A stretch of 60,845 nt of DNA from Brevibacillus massiliensis (lineage in GTDB: Bacteria > Bacillota > Bacilli > Brevibacillales > Brevibacillaceae), in NCBI RefSeq assembly GCF_000311785.1, contig NZ_HE978536.1, positions 273,142 to 333,986 on the forward strand, given 5' to 3'. Under the pieces are notes generated by a model, which saw only the letters and a list, made by a program, of their open reading frames with translations, was not told the origin of the DNA and searched no databases. Shown in pieces: positions 15,913-22,527 of the stretch (position 1 is its first letter; every line of letters begins with the position of its first letter). The translations under genes were made by a program, and so were the position numbers.

Positions 15913-17453
15913 TTATCTTCCCCCCAGTTCTGGCGGGAAGGATCCGGCGGATTGAACATTTCCGGCCGCTCCTTCATCCAAAAAAAGGGGGCGCGAAAGA
16001 TGAAGTCCCGCATGCTTTTCAAATAGACCGGACTGATCGGCGTCATGTACGGGATGCCAAACGATTTCAGCGCAGACAGGTGGATGAAGATGATGATGAG
16101 AAACGTCATGATCCCGTACAAGCCAAACGCCCCGGCCAGTATCATCAGCGGAAAGCGCAGCATCCGAATGGAGATCGCCGCGCTGTAGCTGGGTGTGGCA
16201 AACGAACCAATCGTCGTCAGGGCGACGATGATCACCATGATCGGGCTGACCAGACCTGCCTGCACCGCCGCCTGCCCGACGACAAGCGCCCCGACGATGC
16301 CGATCGTCGGGCCGATCGGTCCCGGCAGGCGGATGCTGGCCTCGCGCAAAATCTCCATCGTGATCTCCATCAGGAACGCTTCGATGACGGAAGGAAACGG
16401 AACCGTAGAGCGCCCCGCCGCCATCGCGATCACCAGCCGGGACGGGATCATCTCCGGATGAAAGGAGCTGAAGGCGATGTAGAGCGACGGCAGAAGCAGC
16501 GCAACAAACAGGCTCATCATGCGGATCAGGCGAATCATCGAACTAATCAGGAATCGTTCGTAGTAATCCTCTGCACTTTGGTAAAACTGGGTAAATATAG
16601 CTGGCGCGATCAGCGCAAACGGTGTCCCCTCGGTCAAGATCGCCACTTTTCCTTCCAGCAAATGGGCCACCACCTTGTCGGGCCGTTCGGTGGCTTGAAT
16701 CTGCGGAAAAGGCGACCAGGTGCTGTCCTGGATCATCTGTTCGATGTAACCGCTCTCCAGGATGCCGTCGATTTGAATTCCTTTTATCCGATTGACAATC
16801 TCCCTTACCACATCTTCCGGGGCCAAATCTTCGATAAACAGGACGTTTACCGGCGTCCTCGTCCGCTCCCCGACCTGGATCAACCGCACCCGCAGAGCCG
16901 GATCCTTCAGCCGTTTGCGAATGAGCGAGACGCCGTCCGAGAGCGACTCGTTAAAGCCCTCCCGCGACCCGCGAACAAGCGCCTCTGACTGCGGTTCTTC
17001 GATGCCTCGCTTGGCATAATGAAAAGTGCCGCAGACAATCGCTTCCGTTTTTCCTTCGATCAGCAAAATGGTCATGCCGGCGAGCAGGTATTCCAGCAGT
17101 TTTTGCATTCCCCGCACAGATTCCAACGTGTGAATGGCCGGCCTTTCGCGGTCATCCAAAGGCGAACCCAGGTATTCCAGAATGAACTCGTCGATCACCT
17201 TTTTGTCTACCAAGGTGTCGAAATACACCAGCACTGCCTTTTTGCCGGTCTCCTGTGGACCGATGACAAAATGCCTGGCCAAGAGGTCATCGCTTGAGCC
17301 CAACAAACGTTGTATCGTCGTAACGTTCGCTTCCAATTCAGGTGAGACAGGGATATCCGGTATTTTGTCCATACTCTTTTTAGAACGCTGGTGCAATGCC
17401 TGGTCACGGAGCATCTGTTTTCTCCGCTTCCAGGCCTGCCAAAACCTGCTCAT
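15909..17453 (-). CDS. GerAA/GerKA-type germination protein
   Basis: A 514-residue GerA family protein, the first gene of a gerA-B-C operon. The cytosolic N-terminal domain (about residues 35-280) is followed by a membrane region with several helices (FPLMILAGAFGLYGIMTFLII). Family signatures include EYLGSPLDDRERPAIHTLESVRGM in the N-terminal half and PSRLVIAMAAGRSTVPFPS with EAFLMEITMEILREAS before the membrane segments. ATG at 17453 has AAAGGGGGT upstream. The subunit oligomerises with the B and C proteins to form the germinant-gated channel. No D subunit or accessory gene adjoins. Confidence 0.94.
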   Translation of the reverse strand: MSRFWQAWKRRKQMLRDQALHQRSKKSMDKIPDIPVSPELEANVTTIQRLLGSSDDLLARHFVIGPQETGKKAVLVYFDTLVDKKVIDEFILEYLGSPLDDRERPAIHTLESVRGMQKLLEYLLAGMTILLIEGKTEAIVCGTFHYAKRGIEEPQSEALVRGSREGFNESLSDGVSLIRKRLKDPALRVRLIQVGERTRTPVNVLFIEDLAPEDVVREIVNRIKGIQIDGILESGYIEQMIQDSTWSPFPQIQATERPDKVVAHLLEGKVAILTEGTPFALIAPAIFTQFYQSAEDYYERFLISSMIRLIRMMSLFVALLLPSLYIAFSSFHPEMIPSRLVIAMAAGRSTVPFPSVIEAFLMEITMEILREASIRLPGPIGPTIGIVGALVVGQAAVQAGLVSPIMVIIVALTTIGSFATPSYSAAISIRMLRFPLMILAGAFGLYGIMTFLIIIFIHLSALKSFGIPYMTPISPVYLKSMRDFIFRAPFFWMKERPEMFNPPDPSRQNWGEDK

Positions 17454-17551
17454 CCGAATGACCCCCTTTTCCCAAAACGCGCTTTGGATAGTTTACCCAA
17501 TCCAAATAAAAAAACTCGCGCCGACAAGACCGGACAGCGGCGGGCAGACAC

Positions 17552-17583
17552 AAAAAAACCGCACCCTTCCGGATACGGTTTTT
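17552..17583 (-). terminator. Weak intrinsic terminator after the exonuclease gene
   Basis: AAAAACCG (17554-17561) pairs with CGGTTTTT (17576-17583); on the minus strand the stem is followed by a T-run. It separates the exonuclease/toxin operon from the germination operon. Confidence 0.5.
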
Positions 17584-17680
17584 ATCGCGATCAAGGCTGT
17601 CTGGTGGTCGGGCCTGGCCTCCTGCCGCTTCATACCAGTCGGAGCCAGTCTCTACCGGTCGAGATCCCTCGCTGCAGTTG

Positions 17681-18238
17681 TTACGTGAGCAAAGTGAGCT
17701 CGGGAAAGATCGACCGAAATATCCTGGCGATGTTTTGCGCATCGTCAAGCGCCCGGTGATGCACCCCTATAAGAGGCAGCTGCAGCAGCTCCAGCGCCTT
17801 GGTCATGGGGCAGGGCGCAATCTGCCTCACCTCGGCAAATTGATGCTTCAAGCTGACATGTCCGGCCAGCAGCTGCAGGATTGTGCCGCTGTATTGCTTG
17901 GCGGCGCATTCTCTTTGAATCTGTCGCTTATCGTAAAAACCCCAGGAGATGAGCAGAACATCCCGGGATGAGGAGACGATCCACTGCTCAAACGCCTCCA
18001 TTGCCTGTGCAAAAGGATCGGCGGCATCCACTTCCTTTTGGGTAATGGAGGTGAGCGCTGTGCAGAATTCCGACAAGGCGGGATGAACAGTCGGCCTTAC
18101 AAACCGGGAAAATGTACCGGTCTGCTGCAAGGAAGCATCCAGCTTGACAGCACCGATCTCGATGATTTCACTTTGTTTTTGATCCGGCTTCTCCCAACAG
18201 GTCGCCTCCAGGTCAAAGAGAATATAATTTCTCATCAC
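17681..18238 (-). CDS. DEDDh 3'-5' exonuclease (KapD/Eri-1-like)
   Basis: A 185-residue stand-alone exonuclease domain. The four acidic residues and the His of the DEDDh group are present: YILFDLEATCWE (DxE), LISWGFYDKRQI (second Asp), and HHRALDDAQNIARIF (His and last Asp). It is expected to degrade single-stranded RNA or DNA ends with two metal ions. The closest known type is KapD/Eri-1, reported in Bacillus to act on the KinA sporulation pathway; that assignment is by pattern only. Its start overlaps the stop of the immunity candidate by four bases, so it is translated from the T7SS toxin operon. Confidence 0.85.
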   Translation of the reverse strand: MMRNYILFDLEATCWEKPDQKQSEIIEIGAVKLDASLQQTGTFSRFVRPTVHPALSEFCTALTSITQKEVDAADPFAQAMEAFEQWIVSSSRDVLLISWGFYDKRQIQRECAAKQYSGTILQLLAGHVSLKHQFAEVRQIAPCPMTKALELLQLPLIGVHHRALDDAQNIARIFRSIFPELTLLT

Positions 18239-18606
18239 TCGCCCGCCATTCCGCCTTTTCTCGGTAGTTCTTCCTCAAAGTCACAGGCAGCTACCGCCTT
18301 CGCGCCCGACTTCCACAGGGCCTCAAGCAATTGGGCGATGCTTAGGATATACTCCCCGGGGTCAGCGTCCTCTACCGGTTCGATATCGAGGTAGTAGCGG
18401 TAAAAGAGAAAGCCGTCGTGCGGGTCAGCCGCCCTGTCCTCGTTGTAGTCATCATTGTTCCTCACGTCAACTTCGCCCCAGGGGGAAACGATGGTTGAGC
18501 GGTTCTCCGTGCCTGTGACGGTTTGGGCGACGAACCGGACGAGGGCCGCCCTGTCCAACTGCGTCTCGACGAACAATTTGCAATACAAGTCCATCTCACT
18601 GTACAT
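18235..18606 (-). CDS. Probable immunity protein for the WXG100-nucleotidyltransferase toxin
   Basis: A 123-residue acidic soluble protein directly downstream of the toxin gene and translationally coupled to it. It contains RNNDDYNEDRAADPHDGFLF followed by YRYYLDIEPVEDADPGEY and ends KAVAACDFEEELPRKGG. I recognise this layout as one often found beside polymorphic toxins, but cannot name the immunity family. The ATG at 18606 (or 18609) is preferred because GAGG lies 8-11 bases upstream; GTG and TTG codons at 18615 and 18612 are too close to that site. Strong negative charge fits binding to a basic toxin domain. Function is inferred from position and type. Confidence 0.6.
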   Translation of the reverse strand: MYSEMDLYCKLFVETQLDRAALVRFVAQTVTGTENRSTIVSPWGEVDVRNNDDYNEDRAADPHDGFLFYRYYLDIEPVEDADPGEYILSIAQLLEALWKSGAKAVAACDFEEELPRKGGMAGE

Positions 18607-18616
18607 CATCAACACC

Positions 18617-19681
18617 TCATTTGGGGAGTGGGATAGTTGGACCGTTGTCGAAAGGCCCTCCTTTTTTTATTATAGAGATATCCACGTCCATGCCCAGTTC
18701 CTTTTCCAACTGCTTCCGCAGACCGCGAAGCCCGGCTTCACCGGCCTGTATCTTGCCTGTCTCGATGGCATGCAGCATCGTCTTCTCCTTGGCGGAACCC
18801 GGATTGGGCGTCTTGAACCATTCCTTGATCACCTGGTCGAATTTTTCCGGAGACACCTTGATTGCAAAGTCGATATCCGAATCCGGCCTGGCCGTCCCCT
18901 TGGCCCGGCTTCCCTGCACGACGACCTCATCGCTGATCGATCCGGTTTGCTCGCGGATCAGGGTTGACGCCCGGTTGAACTGCTTGCTGGTCAGCCCTTG
19001 CGGAACTTTGAAAACCTTTACCTTTGTGCCCTTCAGCAGTTTGACGGCCTTATCCACGCCTTTGGTCCCCACTATCGCCAGACCGATCTGTCCGACGGCA
19101 TTGCCAAACCAGTGGGCACGGCTGTTGGCATTGCCGTTTACCACATCGTCTTCCCACGATTGGGCGATCGCATCCCAGATCGCTTTTCCCGTATCGATTG
19201 GATGGGAGACGGCATCGGCGATGTTTTCAATCGTGTCAATGGGATGGCTGACGGCATCGACGATCCCTTCCACCGCATCGACAACCGCTCCCCCCACGCC
19301 GCCGAGGAAGCTTCCGACAATGCCGATCCCGTCCCCGATGGCATCGCCGATCTGATCGAGTATAGAATCTTCCGATTTCTTTTCCGCAGCGGCCGCCGTC
19401 AGCTGCAATTGGTCGGTCTGTTGATCCGCCTGCTGAAAGCGCTGGGCGATCTCCGACAGCTGAATGGAAACGCTTTGCAAAAGCTGGAGGAACGCCTCCA
19501 TTTGCAGGCGGGCCTGCTGGTGATTCGTGTAAAACTGCATTTGCCTCGCGCCGTGCCACTGGGCTTCGAGGCGGAGAATGGATTGATTTAAACCGGCAAT
19601 AATCTGTTGCCCGTTGGCATTGGCCTGTTCGAACTCTTTGGCTACCTGATAGAGCTGCTCAGGTGTCAAGAGGATGCGCAC
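18617..19681 (-). CDS. WXG100-fused polymorphic toxin with nucleotidyltransferase domain
   Basis: A 354-residue predicted T7SS effector in three parts. Residues 1-95 form a WXG100 hairpin (TPEQLYQVAKEFEQAN, then W42-H-G) closely related to the stand-alone WXG100 protein encoded at 22124. Residues 105-165 are a Gly/Ala-rich hydrophobic linker with a repeated AVSHPIDT motif. Residues 230-350 carry a DNA polymerase beta-type nucleotidyltransferase core: GSRAKGTARPDSDIDFAI with the paired catalytic Asp at 269 and 271 and a third at MDVDISII. A GTG start at 19681 has GAAGGTGATG upstream. The enzyme domain probably transfers a nucleotide to a target in rival cells. The immunity gene follows immediately. 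Confidence 0.82.
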   Translation of the reverse strand: MRILLTPEQLYQVAKEFEQANANGQQIIAGLNQSILRLEAQWHGARQMQFYTNHQQARLQMEAFLQLLQSVSIQLSEIAQRFQQADQQTDQLQLTAAAAEKKSEDSILDQIGDAIGDGIGIVGSFLGGVGGAVVDAVEGIVDAVSHPIDTIENIADAVSHPIDTGKAIWDAIAQSWEDDVVNGNANSRAHWFGNAVGQIGLAIVGTKGVDKAVKLLKGTKVKVFKVPQGLTSKQFNRASTLIREQTGSISDEVVVQGSRAKGTARPDSDIDFAIKVSPEKFDQVIKEWFKTPNPGSAKEKTMLHAIETGKIQAGEAGLRGLRKQLEKELGMDVDISIIKKGGPFDNGPTIPLPK

Positions 19682-19708
19682 ACCTGCATCACCTTCACTT
19701 AACCGTTT

Positions 19709-20128
19709 TTACGTTCCGTGCAATAACCCTGCGAAAATGCTGCCGTCAAGCAGGGCCGCCCGTTCCTGTGGGATCAGTTCTTTTGCGTATGCCGATCCCG
19801 GATTGAGCACCACTTTCACTTCGGGATCAATCATCTGCAGCAAATCTTTTGCGTCCAGCAACAGGATTTCGCGAGTCTCGCGGACCAGGTTTTCCAGGTG
19901 ATCCGCCCTGGTAAACACGGGCAGGACCATTTCTCCCTCCACTTCAAACTGGTCCAGATGAATAGTGGAATGATCCGTCGCGACCTGGTTTCCGTCTTCA
20001 TCCACTGCAAAATCCCCCGAAATCCTGCCCAGTACAATCAGCTCGGACTGAAGAAAAGCCCGGTAAAACGCTCCCCTTTTTGCCGGATCCCGCTTGGCCT
20101 CAAGGAAAAGGTCATCCAAAGTTTTCAT
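19709..20128 (-). CDS. SseB family protein
   Basis: A 139-residue protein with the SseB N-terminal domain pattern: KTLDDLFLEAKRDPAKRGAFYRAFLQSEL, then LPVFTRADHLENLV, and a C-terminal LNPGSAYAKELIPQERAALL. SseB-like domains are found alone and in secretion-associated and toxin loci; none has a firmly established activity. ATG at 20128 has GGGGGAGA 5 bases upstream. It is 10 bases downstream of the coiled-coil protein and 27 bases upstream of the WXG100 toxin, which suggests a chaperone or adaptor role in the same T7SS operon, but that is inference. Confidence 0.75.
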   Translation of the reverse strand: MKTLDDLFLEAKRDPAKRGAFYRAFLQSELIVLGRISGDFAVDEDGNQVATDHSTIHLDQFEVEGEMVLPVFTRADHLENLVRETREILLLDAKDLLQMIDPEVKVVLNPGSAYAKELIPQERAALLDGSIFAGLLHGT

Positions 20129-20138
20129 CCGTCTCCCC

Positions 20139-21209
20139 CTACTTGTCTCCTGTATCCCGCCAATTCGGCTCATACCAGTCCTCGTTTTTCTTCACTTCCT
20201 CCGCCTTCTTCTTCGCCTCCTGCTCCGCTTTTTGTTTCGCGGCAAGCTCCGCCTGTTTCTTCGCTTCCTGCTCCGCTTTTTGTTTGGCAGCCAGCTCCGC
20301 CTGTTTCTTCGTTTCCTGCTCCGCCTTTTGCTTCGCTGCGAGCTGAGCCTGCTGCTGAGCTGTTCGCTGGGCTGTTTGCTGCGCCCTTTGCCGGGCCGCC
20401 TGCTGCGCCTTCTGCCTTGCCGCCTGCTCCGCTTTTTGTTTCGCCTCGAGCTCGGCTGCTGCCTGCTTCGCCTGTTCCTCCTCCGCTTGCTGCCGAGCAG
20501 CCAGCTCCGCCTGTTTTTTCTCTTCTTCCGCCTGCTGCCGGGCCGTTTGCTCTGCCAGCATTCTCGCCTGCTCTTCCTCGAGCGCCTTTCGTCTCGCCGC
20601 TTCCTCGGCCTCTTGCTGTGCGGCCAACTGAGCCTGCCGGGCCTGCTCCTGTTTACTCGCTGCGATTTGCGACCAGACCAGTCCCCCGCCGCCCAGCACC
20701 AATACTGCCGATACTGCCGCAATCAGCACCTTTCGCTTGAAAAATCCAGTGCGCTCTTGCTGATGTTCTGTCGGCCCGGAGTACCATTCCTCCTGTGCCA
20801 ACAAATTTCTCGCCTCGATCCGGGCTTCCAGCTCATTTGTGATCATCACAAGATCCTGGGCCAGGCTGTTGTTGGCGGGAAGTTTGGCCTGCACGCTGCG
20901 GTACACGTCCAGTGCGGCCTCCAAATTCCCCTTGTTCTCGAGCTGTCTGGCCTGCTCGATCTGCCTGTTGTACAGCTGAAGCGACTCGGGGTCAACCTCC
21001 CCGTCAGCATCTGCCCCGCGGCCGAAATCCGCCGGCGGCAAAGCCTCTACCTCCTTCGCCGGAAGAGCTTTCCACGGATTGCTCTGGACCGCCTCGCGCG
21101 TCTCGTCGGCATTCATTAGCATCAAGAGCCATTCGCCAAACGAAGGACACTGGTTGAGCGCCTGGCTCTCCCATACGCTCGTAGCAATCCGGCTGTCTCC
21201 CTGCCCCAA
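20139..21209 (-). CDS. TM and coiled-coil half of a frameshifted kinase-like T7SS protein (EssB/YukC-like)
   Basis: This frame has no credible start: the first possible codon is a TTG at 21209 without a ribosome site. Its first residues, TSVWESQALNQCPSFGEWLL, are the expected last helix of a protein kinase fold, so it is the continuation of the kinase gene at 21122-22036 after a one-base shift. Next come a TPR-like helical pair (QARQLENKGNLEAALDVYRS), a single membrane helix (KVLIAAVSAVLVLGGGGLVW), and about 165 residues of Ala/Gln/Lys/Glu coiled coil repeating AELAAKQKAEQEAKKQ. Kinase fold, one membrane helix, then helical extracytoplasmic region is the EssB/YukC layout. Conserved sense over 350 residues argues that the shift is recent or an error. 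Confidence 0.7.
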   Translation of the reverse strand: MGQGDSRIATSVWESQALNQCPSFGEWLLMLMNADETREAVQSNPWKALPAKEVEALPPADFGRGADADGEVDPESLQLYNRQIEQARQLENKGNLEAALDVYRSVQAKLPANNSLAQDLVMITNELEARIEARNLLAQEEWYSGPTEHQQERTGFFKRKVLIAAVSAVLVLGGGGLVWSQIAASKQEQARQAQLAAQQEAEEAARRKALEEEQARMLAEQTARQQAEEEKKQAELAARQQAEEEQAKQAAAELEAKQKAEQAARQKAQQAARQRAQQTAQRTAQQQAQLAAKQKAEQETKKQAELAAKQKAEQEAKKQAELAAKQKAEQEAKKKAEEVKKNEDWYEPNWRDTGDK

Positions 21210-22036
21210 TGCCGCCGGATGGATTCGACCAGGATGTCGAACCGTTCACAGGGCTCCTGCATCTCCTCAGGCATGAAATAGCTTTCGCCCCAGGCGCTTT
21301 CGCGGACGGTCTGATCGCACCACCCCAGCATTTCCGCCAGCAGAACTGCACCGGCGAACCTGTCGGAGTAATGGCTCCACTGGCCGGCCGAATGGGACAT
21401 GCGGGGGCTGGCGTATCCCGGCGACCCACCTGGCACGACGTCCGGCCGCTCCAGGTTCGGTGCGTGCATCTGCTCGACATCGACCAGTTCCACGTAGGAA
21501 AAGCCGTCCTCGATGCTGTTTTTCACCAGTCTCGGCAGGATGATATTGGGTCCGGACAGATCGCAGTGAGCCAGTCCCCGCTGCTCCATGGCGGACGACA
21601 CTTTGGCCAGGGAACGGGCGAGCAGCAAGCTTTCCCGTCTGCCCAAATCCCGCTGTTCGAGAATGACATCCATCCAGGTAGGACCTTCGATCCACGGCAT
21701 CACGACGGCGTATATCAGGTCATGGTGATGGGACAGCAGCGGACCGTTTTCCTGCGGGGTAATCACAGCTCGCTCACACACGAGCAGGCCGGGCAGTTTG
21801 GCGTACTGTCCCAGACGCTCCGACAGGTACACCACCTGCGGATCGCGAAAATTGCTGCGGAAGACCTTCAGCGCTTTCCAACCGGTGCTGGTTTCGATTT
21901 TGGGGATAAGCTGGTATACGACTCCCTGCCGCCCCTCTTGCCCATAGGGAACATGCGGTGCCATCGGATGTTCACCAAATGTATAGGCCAAGCCGCCGAT
22001 CGTGATTTCTTCTCCGACCTGGGGTTGAAATGACAT
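21122..22036 (-). CDS. Protein kinase-like domain, 5' half of the frameshifted EssB/YukC-like gene
   Basis: The ATG at 22036, with AGGAGGTG 5 bases upstream, opens a 304-codon frame. It has a eukaryotic-type kinase fold: WKALKVF gives the ATP-binding Lys57, HCDLSGPNII gives catalytic Asp159 and Asn164, LVDVEQMH replaces DFG with the metal Asp186 retained, and SPGYASPRM resembles the activation-segment APE region. After about residue 277 the sense is lost (GRETAGLLRAYGRARRSTS) and the true continuation is in the next frame near 21205. EssB/YukC of T7SSb is a pseudokinase, whereas here the key residues are kept. Upstream is a terminator and the WXG100 gene. Confidence 0.75.
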   Translation of the reverse strand: MSFQPQVGEEITIGGLAYTFGEHPMAPHVPYGQEGRQGVVYQLIPKIETSTGWKALKVFRSNFRDPQVVYLSERLGQYAKLPGLLVCERAVITPQENGPLLSHHHDLIYAVVMPWIEGPTWMDVILEQRDLGRRESLLLARSLAKVSSAMEQRGLAHCDLSGPNIILPRLVKNSIEDGFSYVELVDVEQMHAPNLERPDVVPGGSPGYASPRMSHSAGQWSHYSDRFAGAVLLAEMLGWCDQTVRESAWGESYFMPEEMQEPCERFDILVESIRRHWGRETAGLLRAYGRARRSTSVLRLANGS

Positions 22037-22085
22037 CGGTAGCACCTCCTGGAATAGGATGAGTGGGGTCAATCGCCTCGTACGG

Positions 22086-22116
22086 AAAAGGACTAGGCTG
22101 TTCTCCTAGTCCTTTT
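22086..22116 (-). terminator. Intrinsic terminator between WXG100 gene and kinase-like gene
   Basis: AAAAGGACTAGG (22086-22097) pairs with CCTAGTCCTTTT (22105-22116), a 12-bp perfect stem with a 7-base loop, followed on the minus strand by CCGTACG rather than a long T tract beyond the stem's own TTTT. It may limit read-through so that the abundant WXG100 protein is made in excess of downstream products. Confidence 0.75.
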
Positions 22117-22123
22117 CCGCTCT

Positions 22124-22393
22124 TTACGATTCGTCCGCTTGACGGAATCTGGCAGCGATCTGCGTCAATTCTTGGGAAATGCTTTCCAGCAGCTGCAAAA
22201 AGTTGGACATCTGCTTATTGGCTTCTTGGAACTCCTGAAAGAAACGCTGCTTTGTCATCCCGTCCCACTGACCTTCCATATTGTTGACCTGTTGGTTGAG
22301 ACGATCGATGATCTGCTGGCTCTGTTCTCTCCCCTGCCTGAATTCGTTTGCGACCGCATCTACCTGATCGGGCGTAATCAGTATCCTCGCCAT
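22124..22393 (-). CDS. WXG100 family T7SS effector/co-secreted protein (EsxA/YukE-like)
   Basis: An 89-residue helical hairpin protein. The turn WDG lies in NMEGQWDGMTKQRF, and both arms are amphipathic (ITPDQVDAVANEFRQG; FLQLLESISQELTQIAARFR). Such proteins dimerise and are exported by the FtsK/SpoIIIE-type ATPase EssC, usually with a C-terminal YxxxD/E-type signal; here the C-terminus is RFRQADES, lacking the usual tyrosine. ATG at 22393 has GGGAGG 7 bases upstream. It lies directly downstream of the EssC-like gene and upstream of the kinase-like gene, as expected for a T7SS cluster. Confidence 0.9.
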   Translation of the reverse strand: MARILITPDQVDAVANEFRQGREQSQQIIDRLNQQVNNMEGQWDGMTKQRFFQEFQEANKQMSNFLQLLESISQELTQIAARFRQADES

Positions 22394-22527
22394 GAGACAA
22401 CCTCCCACAAAGAGCATCATTTTACCTTCACACAAAATTTTACAATTGGCATCTCTTTCCTGACAATTGATTTTATTCAAATTTTATAAAATAAACACAA
22501 TATACTGATAAAAATGGCATATTAAGT

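Noticed and set aside
20000-20720. Repetitive Ala/Gln/Lys/Glu sequence considered as a DNA repeat or CRISPR-like array
   Set aside because: The periodicity is codon-based and encodes a coiled coil; there are no equal-length spacers or palindromic repeats.
20192-20722. Arg/Lys-rich minus-strand frame of 176 codons overlapping the coiled-coil region
   Set aside because: It is an out-of-frame reading of the repetitive coiled-coil sequence, with no ribosome site.
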